A DNA stretch of 33,030 bases from Lachnospiraceae bacterium (GCA_030524665.1 JAUNGL010000022.1:1-33030), one strand, 5' to 3'; positions 8,303 through 15,383 are shown, counted from the stretch's first letter. Program-made: numbers and translations. Notes: generated from the letters alone by a model not told the origin.

Positions 8303-8684
8303 TCGCTATAATACATTTTGTAAGAGTCTGAAAAATTTAGAAAAAAGTAAATCTGCTGATCTCAAAGCAGATTTTGTGCTGGAAGGGACCGTGTTGAATT
8401 TTAATCTTACATTTGACATTTCGTGGAAAGTGATAAAAGATATTCTGGTAAAGCAGATGGGAATTCTTGATTTTGCAATTGGGTCTCCAAGAGAGACATT
8501 ACAGCAGGGGTTTATCAATAGAATTATTGAGGATGATCGGTGGATGCAGATGCTTCGTGTCAGAAACCAGCTTGCTCATGATTATGATGGAACTTATGCG
8601 TTAGAAAAATTCCAGGATATCATTACGGTTTATTATTCTTTGTTTGAGAAATTAAAAGATAAAATTGAAAAATATTATAAATGA
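8283..8684 (+). CDS. HEPN-domain protein, nucleotidyltransferase substrate-binding (HI0074-like)
   Basis: The 133-residue all-helical protein carries the HEPN signature R-x4-H at Arg94-Asn-Gln-Leu-Ala-His99, followed by Tyr101 (R-N-x3-H-x-Y). In studied HEPN toxins this motif cuts RNA, and the Tyr is the residue modified by the MNT partner. Its layout best fits the HI0074 substrate-binding type. The frame is open further upstream inside the MNT gene, but ATG 8283 with TTGGAGG about a dozen bases upstream is the credible start. The pair is bracketed by palindromic repeats at 7786 and 8695. Confidence 0.88.
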   Translation: MESKYINRYNTFCKSLKNLEKSKSADLKADFVLEGTVLNFNLTFDISWKVIKDILVKQMGILDFAIGSPRETLQQGFINRIIEDDRWMQMLRVRNQLAHDYDGTYALEKFQDIITVYYSLFEKLKDKIEKYYK

Positions 8685-8694
8685 TAAGAGTTTT

Positions 8695-8734
8695 GGTTAC
8701 TGTTTACAGGACAGCTACCCCGTGAACAGTAACC
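8695..8734 (+). repeat. Palindromic repeat, copy 2
   Basis: GGTTACTGTT (8695-8704) pairs with AACAGTAACC (8725-8734), extended inward by TAC/GTG and GG/CC pairs to a long hairpin. GATTTTT follows, so it could act as the terminator of the MNT/HEPN transcript. It shares arms and centre with the copies at 7786 and 21233. Confidence 0.8.
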
Positions 8735-8777
8735 GATTTTTCTGTACGGTGGTTTGTCTGAATCGCTGCAGATTGAC

Positions 8778-8806
8778 TTGTATGTTTACCGCATGCTTGG
8801 TACAAT
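8778..8806 (+). promoter_or_regulatory. Promoter remnant upstream of the glycosyltransferase pseudogene
   Basis: TTGTAT (8778-8783) and TACAAT (8801-8806) are separated by 17 bases. The -10 context GGTACAATATG is the same as that upstream of the MNT gene. Confidence 0.35.
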
Positions 8807-8821
8807 ATGCCATAAAATTTT

Positions 8822-9125
8822 GTGAATAAGGAAGTAAGGGAGTACGATTCCAGTGGATACCGTTTTCCGGTGTATCTGACTGCATGGGGCAGCGGCATGA
8901 ATGCGTTGAATACCTATTTGATGATCCCCTTTATGGCTGTTTTCGGCGCCGAAGTCTGGGTGGGTTCGGTCCTTTGGGCGGTTTCATTTTGGCATTGATG
9001 TAGAAAATCCGGATCCTGACAATGTTTATATTCTGGTTGAATCAGCGGCGCAGAAAAATTTCTCAGATGCCGGGTTTACGCTTGAGACGTACGGAAATTT
9101 TACAGTGGCTTTTTGTGAGCCGTAA
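8822..9125 (+). pseudogene. Decayed membrane glycosyltransferase (GT39/ArnT-like fragments)
   Basis: Two fragments in different frames look like the beginning and end of one integral-membrane glycosyltransferase. The first (8822-8998, ending in TGA) contains YRFPVYLTAWGSGMNALN and a hydrophobic run, typical of the first periplasm-facing loop region of dolichyl-phosphate-mannose-type transferases. The second (about 8985-9125, ending in TAA) reads DPDNVYILVES and ends ETYGNFTVAFCEP, a plausible C-terminus of the same family. Some 400 or more residues are missing between them, so an internal deletion with a frameshift is the simplest explanation. No start with a good ribosome site is visible. 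Family assignment is from memory of the motif style and is moderate. Confidence 0.65.
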
Positions 9126-9189
9126 ATTGGGAGACAGAACGATTATAGGAGAATAGACATATATTTGTGTGTAAATAAAGGAGAGATAA

Positions 9190-9690
9190 ATGGGAAAATT
9201 CAAAAAGTATGTGCAGATGATTTGCGAGGGACTTGAGTTGATTGCGTCCGTGTTGGTATTGATCGGAATTTTGCTCTCCGTATACAGTCTTGTAAAGGAT
9301 TTTGAGATTTTTGGGGAGCTTTTAAATGATATTTCCACATTCCGGCATTATCTGGAACAGGTTTTTTCACTTGTAATCGGAATTGAGTTTCTCCAGATGC
9401 TTTGCCGGCCGAATTCGGATAATGTTATTGAGGTACTGATCTTTCTGGTCGCACGGCATATGATTGTGGGAGATACGACGCCCTATCAGGACTTTGTGTC
9501 AGTGATCAGTGTAGCACTCCTCTGTGTGCTGAGAAGGTATCTGAGAATCTCGCAGGAGGATCGTGACCGGAAATGGAAGACCGTGGAGAATAAAGAAGCG
9601 GATGGAAAGAGGGAGATATACGGCCAGAAGCTACAGCAGCTTTCAGGAAAAACTGACGGGTGCACAGAGCATAAAGCAGTGCGGGAGTAG
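9190..9690 (+). CDS. Small PsiE-like integral membrane protein
   Basis: The 166-residue protein has an N-terminal hydrophobic helix (about residues 12-35) and two to three further hydrophobic segments (about 55-70, 78-92 and 97-113), then a charged, hydrophilic tail (about 115-166). The order of helices and the patterns GIEFLQML and VIEVLIFLVARHMIVG recall the PsiE/phosphate-starvation-inducible membrane family, but the match is weak and no function can be claimed. The start has AAAGGAGAG at about seven bases. It lies between the pseudogene and the Hxs operon and is separated from the latter by a likely promoter. Confidence 0.75.
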   Translation: MGKFKKYVQMICEGLELIASVLVLIGILLSVYSLVKDFEIFGELLNDISTFRHYLEQVFSLVIGIEFLQMLCRPNSDNVIEVLIFLVARHMIVGDTTPYQDFVSVISVALLCVLRRYLRISQEDRDRKWKTVENKEADGKREIYGQKLQQLSGKTDGCTEHKAVRE

Positions 9691-9771
9691 GTCTGCCTGT
9701 TTCCCCAAATTGACAGTGACAAGAGTCTGTAAAAGAAAGTATGTTTTTTAATGATTTTATGTAATACAATA

Positions 9772-9800
9772 TTGTAATTTCCTGTCATACAGAGTAAAAT
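9772..9800 (+). promoter_or_regulatory. Probable promoter of the Hxs operon
   Basis: TTGTAA (9772-9777) and TAAAAT (9795-9800) are separated by 17 bases, in an AT-rich gap 40 bases before the first Hxs gene. No operator is evident. Confidence 0.45.
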
Positions 9801-9839
9801 AATTTTGAACGATGAAACTGCAGAAAGAAATAGAATTTC

Positions 9840-10235
9840 ATGAAAAAAGTTTGTGTGAGAGTCGGGAAGGATGAAGGGTTGAGTATGCGATACAGTTTCA
9901 GGAAAGATTTATATTCAAAAGAGTCTTTCATAAAAGCTGCATATAATTTTGTCGATGATTTTTATCTCCATCTGGACAGCGACGATGAATATTACATTGT
10001 GGATATGGAACCGCGGAGAACAGGGACAGACGGTCCGCAGATGCAGGAATTTCAAAATGAAATGCTGATCCAGGAGACGAGGAGAATCGTGAATGACAGA
10101 ACGATGCATTTACGGGAAATGATGTATGCGAGGGCTATGGCTTCCACTGTGATTGAGGAGCCTGCAGAAGAAAAGGTTTTTGCAGAAGAAAGCGCTGAAA
10201 AAATACTGACAGATTGGTTTGAAGAAAATGAATGA
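9840..10235 (+). CDS. hxsD: His-Xaa-Ser system protein HxsD
   Basis: HxsD is a small conserved protein of the His-Xaa-Ser peptide-modification system; its biochemical role is not known, and a maturase- or precursor-binding role is only inferred. The match is the core KDLYSKESFIKAAYNFVDDF, followed by an alternating strand (HLDSDDEYYIVDMEP) and a helix with FQNEMLIQETRR...DRTMHLREMMYARA, which follows the layout I know for HxsD. The C-terminal 30 residues are acidic and unconserved. The ATG at 9840 has no clear ribosome site. An in-frame ATG at 9885 has GAAGGG at six bases and starts MRYSFRKDLYS, so the true product may be 116 rather than 131 residues. First gene of a seven-gene coupled operon. 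Confidence 0.8.
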   Translation: MKKVCVRVGKDEGLSMRYSFRKDLYSKESFIKAAYNFVDDFYLHLDSDDEYYIVDMEPRRTGTDGPQMQEFQNEMLIQETRRIVNDRTMHLREMMYARAMASTVIEEPAEEKVFAEESAEKILTDWFEENE

Positions 10236-10440
10236 TAGTCTGTGGTTAAACAAAGAGCTGTATAGAAAGAGCACAATTCAGCAGGCATTGAAGGATTATT
10301 CCGGAATCTGTGAGGTACAGCTGCTTGAGGAACAGAATTACTATGTCTGCCGCTTCCTGAGGACCGTGCCGGAGCGGGGATTGACGATGAAAGAATTTGA
10401 AGATTATTTAATTAGTCTTACCAGAAAATATGAGTATTGA
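10228..10440 (+). CDS. Second, shortened HxsD-like protein
   Basis: This 70-residue protein aligns by eye with the first HxsD. NKELYRKSTIQQAL matches RKDLYSKESFIKAA, NYYVCRF matches EYYIVDM, and MKEFEDYLISL matches MQEFQNEMLIQ. It lacks the C-terminal helix and acidic tail. I therefore read it as a divergent paralogue, perhaps forming a heterodimer with HxsD or binding a different maturase. The ATG at 10228 overlaps the hxsD stop by eight bases; an in-frame TTG at 10219 is also possible. It ends inside the start of the A24 peptidase gene. Confidence 0.7.
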   Translation: MNDSLWLNKELYRKSTIQQALKDYSGICEVQLLEEQNYYVCRFLRTVPERGLTMKEFEDYLISLTRKYEY

Positions 10441-11500
10441 TTATGTGATTGTGGGAATCCTGCTGGGGCTGTGCCTGGTCTGCAGCTATACGGATTTGAA
10501 GGATGGAGTCATCAGAAACAAATATCTTGTTACTCTGGGTACGGCAGCAATTTTGCTGAATGCAGTCTCTCTCTGGCTGCATCAGAGCAGGGGGAGCAGG
10601 GAACTGATGTGGCAGCAGTATCTGTCTATGCTCGCAATCGGAGCGGCGGCAGCTCTGATTTTGTATGCAGTTAAAATATGGGCGGGCGGAGACTGTAAGC
10701 TGTACCTGGCTGTGACACTGGCGTTGCCTTATGATATCACGGTCCGGACCTTTTTGGGGATTGGTTTTGGACTCTATATTCCGATTCTGGCATTTTTATT
10801 TGGATATCTGTATATTATTTTCGATTCCGTGATTCGGGGCATACGGAATAAGAAACAGGATCCTGGCGGTTCGGAGCAGAATACGGAAAGGATTTCTGTT
10901 TTCAAACGTTCCGCATCAGGTTTTGTTGTCTATTTGAAATATTACGTGGCGATGGCATTTGTCAATAGTATGGTTGTATTTGCGGTTGAGTGGCTGGGAA
11001 TCTCGTGGGCGGATCAATGGATGCTGCTTTTACTGAATATTCTGATACTTTTTCTGATTGCGAAGCTGAAGCTGCTGGAGTACAAAAGTGTGCTGCTGGT
11101 GCTGCTGGCAGCCGACGTGATATTGGGGATTGTGAGTCTGGATACGGTCTGGAACAGACAAACACTTCTGACCTGGCTGGCCGTACTGTTGTCCGGTCTG
11201 ATGAAAAATATGTCGGATAATTACAATTATGAAGAAATCGAGACAGGAAGCCTGAAAAAGGGGATGATTCTGTCTGCGGCCAGTTCTCTGCTTTTGGTCA
11301 ATAACAGGTACAGTGGATTCCGGAAGATTTCAGATGAATCGCTGAATTCCAGGCTGACGGAAGAGGATATCAAAGCAATCCTTGATTTCAGTAAGAAAAA
11401 AAGTGCTCCGCAGAAGGTCTGTATCGTGAGAAAGGTGCCGTTTGCATTATTTATATCGCTGGCTGCTATCGTTGTATTGGCGGGAGGTATCCTGTTATGA
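10430..11500 (+). CDS. A24-type (prepilin/preflagellin peptidase-like) membrane aspartyl protease
   Basis: The 356-residue polytopic membrane protein has the two aspartates of A24 peptidases. Asp22 lies in SYTDLKDGVIRNK at the end of helix 1, and Asp88 in the GxGD-type motif AGGDCKL (residues 85-91). About six more hydrophobic helices follow. The C-terminal part (about residues 255-356) reads ETGSLKKGMIL, then RLTEEDIKAIL, then VPFALFISLAAIVVLAG, an order reminiscent of the soluble insert and last helix of archaeal FlaK-type preflagellin peptidases. The N-methylase domain of classical PilD is absent. No pilus, Tad or competence genes are nearby. The likely substrate is the precursor HxsA of the same operon (inference). 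The start overlaps the upstream gene by 11 bases, and the stop overlaps hxsC as ATGA. Confidence 0.85.
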   Translation: MSIDYVIVGILLGLCLVCSYTDLKDGVIRNKYLVTLGTAAILLNAVSLWLHQSRGSRELMWQQYLSMLAIGAAAALILYAVKIWAGGDCKLYLAVTLALPYDITVRTFLGIGFGLYIPILAFLFGYLYIIFDSVIRGIRNKKQDPGGSEQNTERISVFKRSASGFVVYLKYYVAMAFVNSMVVFAVEWLGISWADQWMLLLLNILILFLIAKLKLLEYKSVLLVLLAADVILGIVSLDTVWNRQTLLTWLAVLLSGLMKNMSDNYNYEEIETGSLKKGMILSAASSLLLVNNRYSGFRKISDESLNSRLTEEDIKAILDFSKKKSAPQKVCIVRKVPFALFISLAAIVVLAGGILL

Positions 11501-12600
11501 TGTTGAAAATAAGAAACTATAAGCATGGCTATCATATTGCATCATTTGCAAAAAGTGATAAGGCGTTTGAAGATATGAAAGCCAGAGGATACAGTGCCGT
11601 ATGTCTTACGGATGCGGAATTGTTTTTTTATCCGGAATTCTGGTCTGTGAAGCTGGACGTGGAGGAAGCCGCTGCATTTTCCGGGGTTGAAGAGTACAGT
11701 ATTCTGGAATTCAGTGACAGAGGGGCATATCTGTATCTGGATGCGGGCTCGGCGGATCATACGCTGTTTATTACGAATAAGTGTAATTCAAACTGTATCA
11801 TGTGTCCTGTCAGCGATCCGGTCAGAAAAAACAGTGAGATAGAGACCGCGGATACCTTGCTGAAAATCGCCGGACAGATCCCCTGTGATACCAGGCATAT
11901 TACGATTACAGGCGGGGAGCCGTTTATGATGAAGACCGATATTTTCCGCCTGTTTGATTATCTCAGAAGGAATCTGAATCAGACCGAGTATCTTCTTCTG
12001 ACGAACGGAAGAATACTGGCGGACCGTGAGTATTTTACGCAGTTTGAAGCATCGGTTCCGGACAAAATGCTTGTCGGCGTACCTCTGCATGGATACGATG
12101 CAGAGACGCATGACCGTATCACGAGAGCCAGGGGCAGCTTTGAACAGACGATGAAAGGTCTCAAAAATCTTTTGGCGGCTCATATCAAAGTAGAAATCAG
12201 AATTGTTGTGAGTCGGCTGAACCTTGATTTTATGGATCAGATCGCAGATTTCATTGCCAGAGAGCTGAAAGGTGTTTACACGGTGAAATTTATGGGGCTG
12301 GAAATGCTGGGGAATGCCAGACATAATTTTAGTCAGGTGTGGGTGGATTACAAAGAATCCTTTCCATATATGAAGGAGGCCGTGAAGAAGCTGGTTCTCC
12401 AGGGTTTTGATGTTGGCATTTATAATTATCCTCTGTGCTGTGTAGAGAAAGGCTACTGGCCGATCTGTGAAAAGAGCATTACGGACTATAAGATCAGATA
12501 TCTGCCGCAATGTGACAGTTGTACCAAAAAGGATGCCTGTGGTGGAATGTTCGCCGGAACGTTCCGTTTGATGGAAGGAATTGTTGAGGCAATCAAATGA
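11497..12600 (+). CDS. hxsC: Radical SAM maturase HxsC
   Basis: The 367-residue radical SAM enzyme has its [4Fe-4S]/SAM motif at Cys96, Cys100 and Cys103 (TNKCNSNCIMCP), ITGGEPF after it, and a further Cys-rich C-terminus (YPLCCVEKGYWPIC, then CDSCTKKDACGGMF). This suggests auxiliary iron-sulfur ligands. The overall layout, with an N-terminal domain of about 85 residues before the radical SAM barrel and the ending ACGGMFAGTF, fits the HxsC family paired with HxsB. It presumably acts on the His-Xaa-Ser repeats of HxsA in the cytoplasm before export. GGGAGG lies nine bases before the ATG, which overlaps the peptidase stop. The 3' end overlaps hxsB as ATGA. Confidence 0.88.
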   Translation: MMLKIRNYKHGYHIASFAKSDKAFEDMKARGYSAVCLTDAELFFYPEFWSVKLDVEEAAAFSGVEEYSILEFSDRGAYLYLDAGSADHTLFITNKCNSNCIMCPVSDPVRKNSEIETADTLLKIAGQIPCDTRHITITGGEPFMMKTDIFRLFDYLRRNLNQTEYLLLTNGRILADREYFTQFEASVPDKMLVGVPLHGYDAETHDRITRARGSFEQTMKGLKNLLAAHIKVEIRIVVSRLNLDFMDQIADFIARELKGVYTVKFMGLEMLGNARHNFSQVWVDYKESFPYMKEAVKKLVLQGFDVGIYNYPLCCVEKGYWPICEKSITDYKIRYLPQCDSCTKKDACGGMFAGTFRLMEGIVEAIK

Positions 12601-13982
12601 TAGCACCGTTTCATTTTAAAAAACTGAAGGACAGGATCATTATTACAAATGATCTGGGAAGGTATGCATTTTTATCTTTGGATGAGTTCAGGAAATTTGC
12701 AGATGGAGAGCTGGATTCTGAGTCGGAATTGTATCAGAAGCTGAAGAAAAATTATTTTCTCTATGATACTTCTCCTGAGAGATATCTTGAGGATATCAAA
12801 CCGGAGCTGCGGTATGGCAAAAGCTATCTGTTTTCGGCCACAAGCCTGCATATTTTTGTAGTGACGAATTATTGTAACGCAGCATGCATTTATTGTCAGG
12901 CGCAGAGCGGCAGCATTCACGGGTGTAAGAAAATGACCAGAGAGGTGGCGCGGAAGTCTGTCGACCTTGCGCTGCAGTCGCCGCAGAAGGAGCTGAGCTT
13001 TGAATTTCAGGGCGGTGAGCCACTGAGTAATTTTGCAATGATCAGATATATTGTGGAATATACAAATTCAGTGAATACAGATAAAATCATTCATTACAGC
13101 GTGGTAAGCAATCTTTCTCTGCTGACGGAAGAGATGGTTCGATTTTTTCAGGAGCATAGTGTATCGATTTCGACTTCTCTGGACGGGGACAGAACCCTGC
13201 ATGGATGGAACCGCCCATTGGGCGACGGAAGCAATTCGTACGACATCCTGAAGCAGAAGCTTGAACTGCTGAAATTAAACGGCTTAGGCTATGGCGCGAT
13301 ACAGACAACCACCAGAAATTCGCTGAGCCGGTCGAAACAGATGATCGATGAGTATCTGAATCTGGGACTGGACAGTATTTTTATACGGCCTTTAACGCCA
13401 CTCGGATATGCAGGAAAGCGCTGGGCGGAAATCGGATATACAACCGGGGAATTTCTGGATTTTTACCGGAGCTGTATCTGCTATCTGCTCGAGGTCAACC
13501 GTAAAGGGTATTTTATGAGAGAAGGACATGCTTCGATTTTTCTTTCAAAGATACTGAATGGCTATGGCATGAATTATATGGAACTCCGTTCTCCGTGCGG
13601 CGCGGGAATCGGCCAGCTTGCTTATTATTACGATGGGAATGTGTTTACCTGCGATGAGGGAAGAATGCTCTTTGAGATGGGGGATGCATCCTTTAAGCTT
13701 GGGAATGTGGTCTCAGATGATTACGACAGCCTGATGAATTCAAAGCTCTGCAAAACGGTATGTAAGTACAGCATTATAGAGAGCCTGCCGAAATGCTGTG
13801 ACTGCGCATATCAGCCGTACTGCGGAACCTGTCCGGTTGTGAATTATGCGCTGGAGAGGGATATCATCAGCAGGAGCAATAAAAATTACAGATGCAGGAT
13901 ATACGAAGGAATGCTGGATATTCTTTTTGAACTTTTAGAGGATGAGAAAAATACAGATATTTTAAGGAGATGGTCAGAGTGA
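12597..13982 (+). CDS. hxsB: Radical SAM/SPASM maturase HxsB
   Basis: The 461-residue protein has an N-terminal domain resembling peptide-binding (RRE-like) folds (residues 1-80), a radical SAM motif at Cys93, Cys97 and Cys100 (NYCNAACIYCQA), FQGGEP, and a C-terminal SPASM domain. That domain carries CGAG, FTCDEGR and KCCDCAYQPYCGTCPV, which would bind auxiliary clusters. Such enzymes modify ribosomally made peptides, often through carbon-centred crosslinks. HxsB together with HxsC defines the His-Xaa-Ser system; the exact product is not known to me. It overlaps hxsC by four bases, and its stop overlaps the MORN gene start as GTGA. Confidence 0.9.
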   Translation: MIAPFHFKKLKDRIIITNDLGRYAFLSLDEFRKFADGELDSESELYQKLKKNYFLYDTSPERYLEDIKPELRYGKSYLFSATSLHIFVVTNYCNAACIYCQAQSGSIHGCKKMTREVARKSVDLALQSPQKELSFEFQGGEPLSNFAMIRYIVEYTNSVNTDKIIHYSVVSNLSLLTEEMVRFFQEHSVSISTSLDGDRTLHGWNRPLGDGSNSYDILKQKLELLKLNGLGYGAIQTTTRNSLSRSKQMIDEYLNLGLDSIFIRPLTPLGYAGKRWAEIGYTTGEFLDFYRSCICYLLEVNRKGYFMREGHASIFLSKILNGYGMNYMELRSPCGAGIGQLAYYYDGNVFTCDEGRMLFEMGDASFKLGNVVSDDYDSLMNSKLCKTVCKYSIIESLPKCCDCAYQPYCGTCPVVNYALERDIISRSNKNYRCRIYEGMLDILFELLEDEKNTDILRRWSE

Positions 13983-14893
13983 AACGTGTTTTGGAGAAAA
14001 AAGATAACAGAGTTCCATGCAGAGTAATCGTCAGTATTGCAGTTATCTGTATGCTGACCTTCGTGTCTCTCGCAAATCCGGAGCTGACGCAGATTGAAGT
14101 GGCGGACGCTGCGGAAATGGAAGAAATTACAACTTCCAGCGGTACGTATTACGGAATTGATACATACGGGGTAGTTGATTATGCCCAATTTATATTCAAT
14201 AATGGAGATTCCTATGAGGGAAGCTGGTATGCAGGGGAATTCGATGGAAAAGGGAAATATGTTTATCAGGGAATCGGGACATATTCCGGAGATTTTGAAT
14301 ACAGTCAGCGCTACGGAGACGGAGTATTCACGTGGAATGACGGAAGCACTTATTCCGGTCAATGGTATGATGACAAAATCGAAGGTTCAGGTACCTACAC
14401 GTCAAACACCGGTTTTATTTTGAAGGGAGAGTTCATCAGTAACAGGTTTTATGAGGGATATCTGTTTTACAAAAAATCAGGAACTACCTACAAATATGAA
14501 GTCGTAAATGGAAAATATACCGGAAAGATTACGATTCAGTATAAGAACGGAAGCAAGTATACGGGAACCTATAAGAACAACAAAATTACCGGAAAAGGGA
14601 CCATGAAATATAAAAATGGCGATAAGTATACCGGTACATTTAAGAATGGAAAAAAATCCGGTACAGGTAAGTATACCTGGAAGAATGGAGCACGTTATCA
14701 GGGAAGCTGGAAGGATGATAAAATGAGCGGAAACGGAACCTACTATTATCATTCCAGTTCAAAAGGAAAAACACTCAAGGGTAAATTTTCCAAAAACAAG
14801 CCAACCGGTGAATGTGTCTATTTAAGCAGAAAAGGAAAAAAGTATAAAACTACCTGGAAAAATGGTAAATGCACAAAGGTAAAGGGGTATTGA
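13979..14893 (+). CDS. Secreted MORN-repeat protein of the Hxs operon
   Basis: The 304-residue protein has an N-terminal signal or anchor: basic residues, then a hydrophobic stretch at about residues 14-33 and a possible ADAA cleavage site near 43-46. About eight MORN repeats follow, of the form Y-x-G-x-[WF]-x-[DN]-x-K-x-x-G-x-G-x-[YM]-x-[YW]-x-[ND]-G, for example GDKYTGTFKNGKKSGTGKYT. MORN repeats form beta-hairpin scaffolds that bind lipids or proteins. Its place between maturase and precursor suggests it holds or displays the mature peptide outside the cell (inference). I chose GTG 13979 because AAGGAG (13964-13969) is nine bases before it. The in-frame ATG at 13970 directly abuts that site and would add three residues. 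Confidence 0.85.
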   Translation: MKRVLEKKDNRVPCRVIVSIAVICMLTFVSLANPELTQIEVADAAEMEEITTSSGTYYGIDTYGVVDYAQFIFNNGDSYEGSWYAGEFDGKGKYVYQGIGTYSGDFEYSQRYGDGVFTWNDGSTYSGQWYDDKIEGSGTYTSNTGFILKGEFISNRFYEGYLFYKKSGTTYKYEVVNGKYTGKITIQYKNGSKYTGTYKNNKITGKGTMKYKNGDKYTGTFKNGKKSGTGKYTWKNGARYQGSWKDDKMSGNGTYYYHSSSKGKTLKGKFSKNKPTGECVYLSRKGKKYKTTWKNGKCTKVKGY

Positions 14894-14897
14894 TCAC

Positions 14898-15383
14898 ATG
14901 AGTAATGAACTGTTTCCGATAATAGAAAAATCAATCTCTGATCTGATCAACGATGAGGAGGGAAATATTCCGAGAGGAAAACTGGTTGTACTCGGCTCTA
15001 CCATTATGTTAATGGGAATGATTATGGGAATTGATTCCTTTGCGGCTCATTCGTCGCACCGGTCTCATTCGTCGCATCGGTCTCATTCCTCCCATTCTTC
15101 TCATCGGTCAGGGTCCGGTCATGCTTCGCACAGCAACCATGCATCACACAGTAACCATGCGTCCCATAGTAATTCGCATTCGTCACACAGCAATGTTGCT
15201 CATACAAATTCCAACACGAGACCAGGCCATATCAACAATGCGGGCGGAAGCATTCCGGGAACAAAAGAGATTCCGGTACCGAAGCAGCCGCAGTCAAACA
15301 GTTTTGTGAAGGACATACCGAAAGTGTCATCTGCGTTCAACCTGACGTTGAATCCTGGTGTTACCAGGGACGCAGAGATGTAA
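14898..15383 (+). CDS. hxsA: His-Xaa-Ser repeat precursor peptide HxsA
   Basis: This 161-residue protein is the probable substrate of HxsB and HxsC. It has a 28-residue polar leader, a hydrophobic segment (about 29-45, rich in Leu, Met and Gly) and a core with His at strict three-residue spacing: 51-69 (seven), 75-90 (six), then 94, 97 and 102. The units alternate between HSS/HRS and HAS/HSN. A Pro/Asn-rich tail of about 55 residues follows. The leader contains DEEG-N (Gly22) and PRG-K (Gly27) just before the hydrophobic stretch, resembling class III prepilin or archaellin sites; S-F-A-A-H near 47-51 is an alternative signal peptidase I site. It starts five bases after the MORN stop with a weak AAAGGGG site. 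No terminator is evident after it. Confidence 0.88.
   Translation: MSNELFPIIEKSISDLINDEEGNIPRGKLVVLGSTIMLMGMIMGIDSFAAHSSHRSHSSHRSHSSHSSHRSGSGHASHSNHASHSNHASHSNSHSSHSNVAHTNSNTRPGHINNAGGSIPGTKEIPVPKQPQSNSFVKDIPKVSSAFNLTLNPGVTRDAEM
15048..15173 (+). repeat. 18-base tandem repeats in hxsA
   Basis: At least two 18-base units encoding HSSHRS (15048-15065 and 15066-15083) differ by one base. Three units encoding HASHSN (15120-15137, 15138-15155 and 15156-15173) differ by a few third positions. The core therefore grew by in-frame duplication of six-residue units. Confidence 0.85.

Noticed and set aside
10430-10900. Prepilin peptidase as part of a Tad or competence pilus locus
   Set aside because: No pilin, ATPase or platform gene is nearby; the gene is translationally coupled to hxsC and to an HxsD-like gene.
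15048-15200. Short regular DNA repeats that might be a CRISPR array
   Set aside because: Units of 18 bases are directly adjacent, in frame, and encode HSSHRS and HASHSN; there are no spacers.
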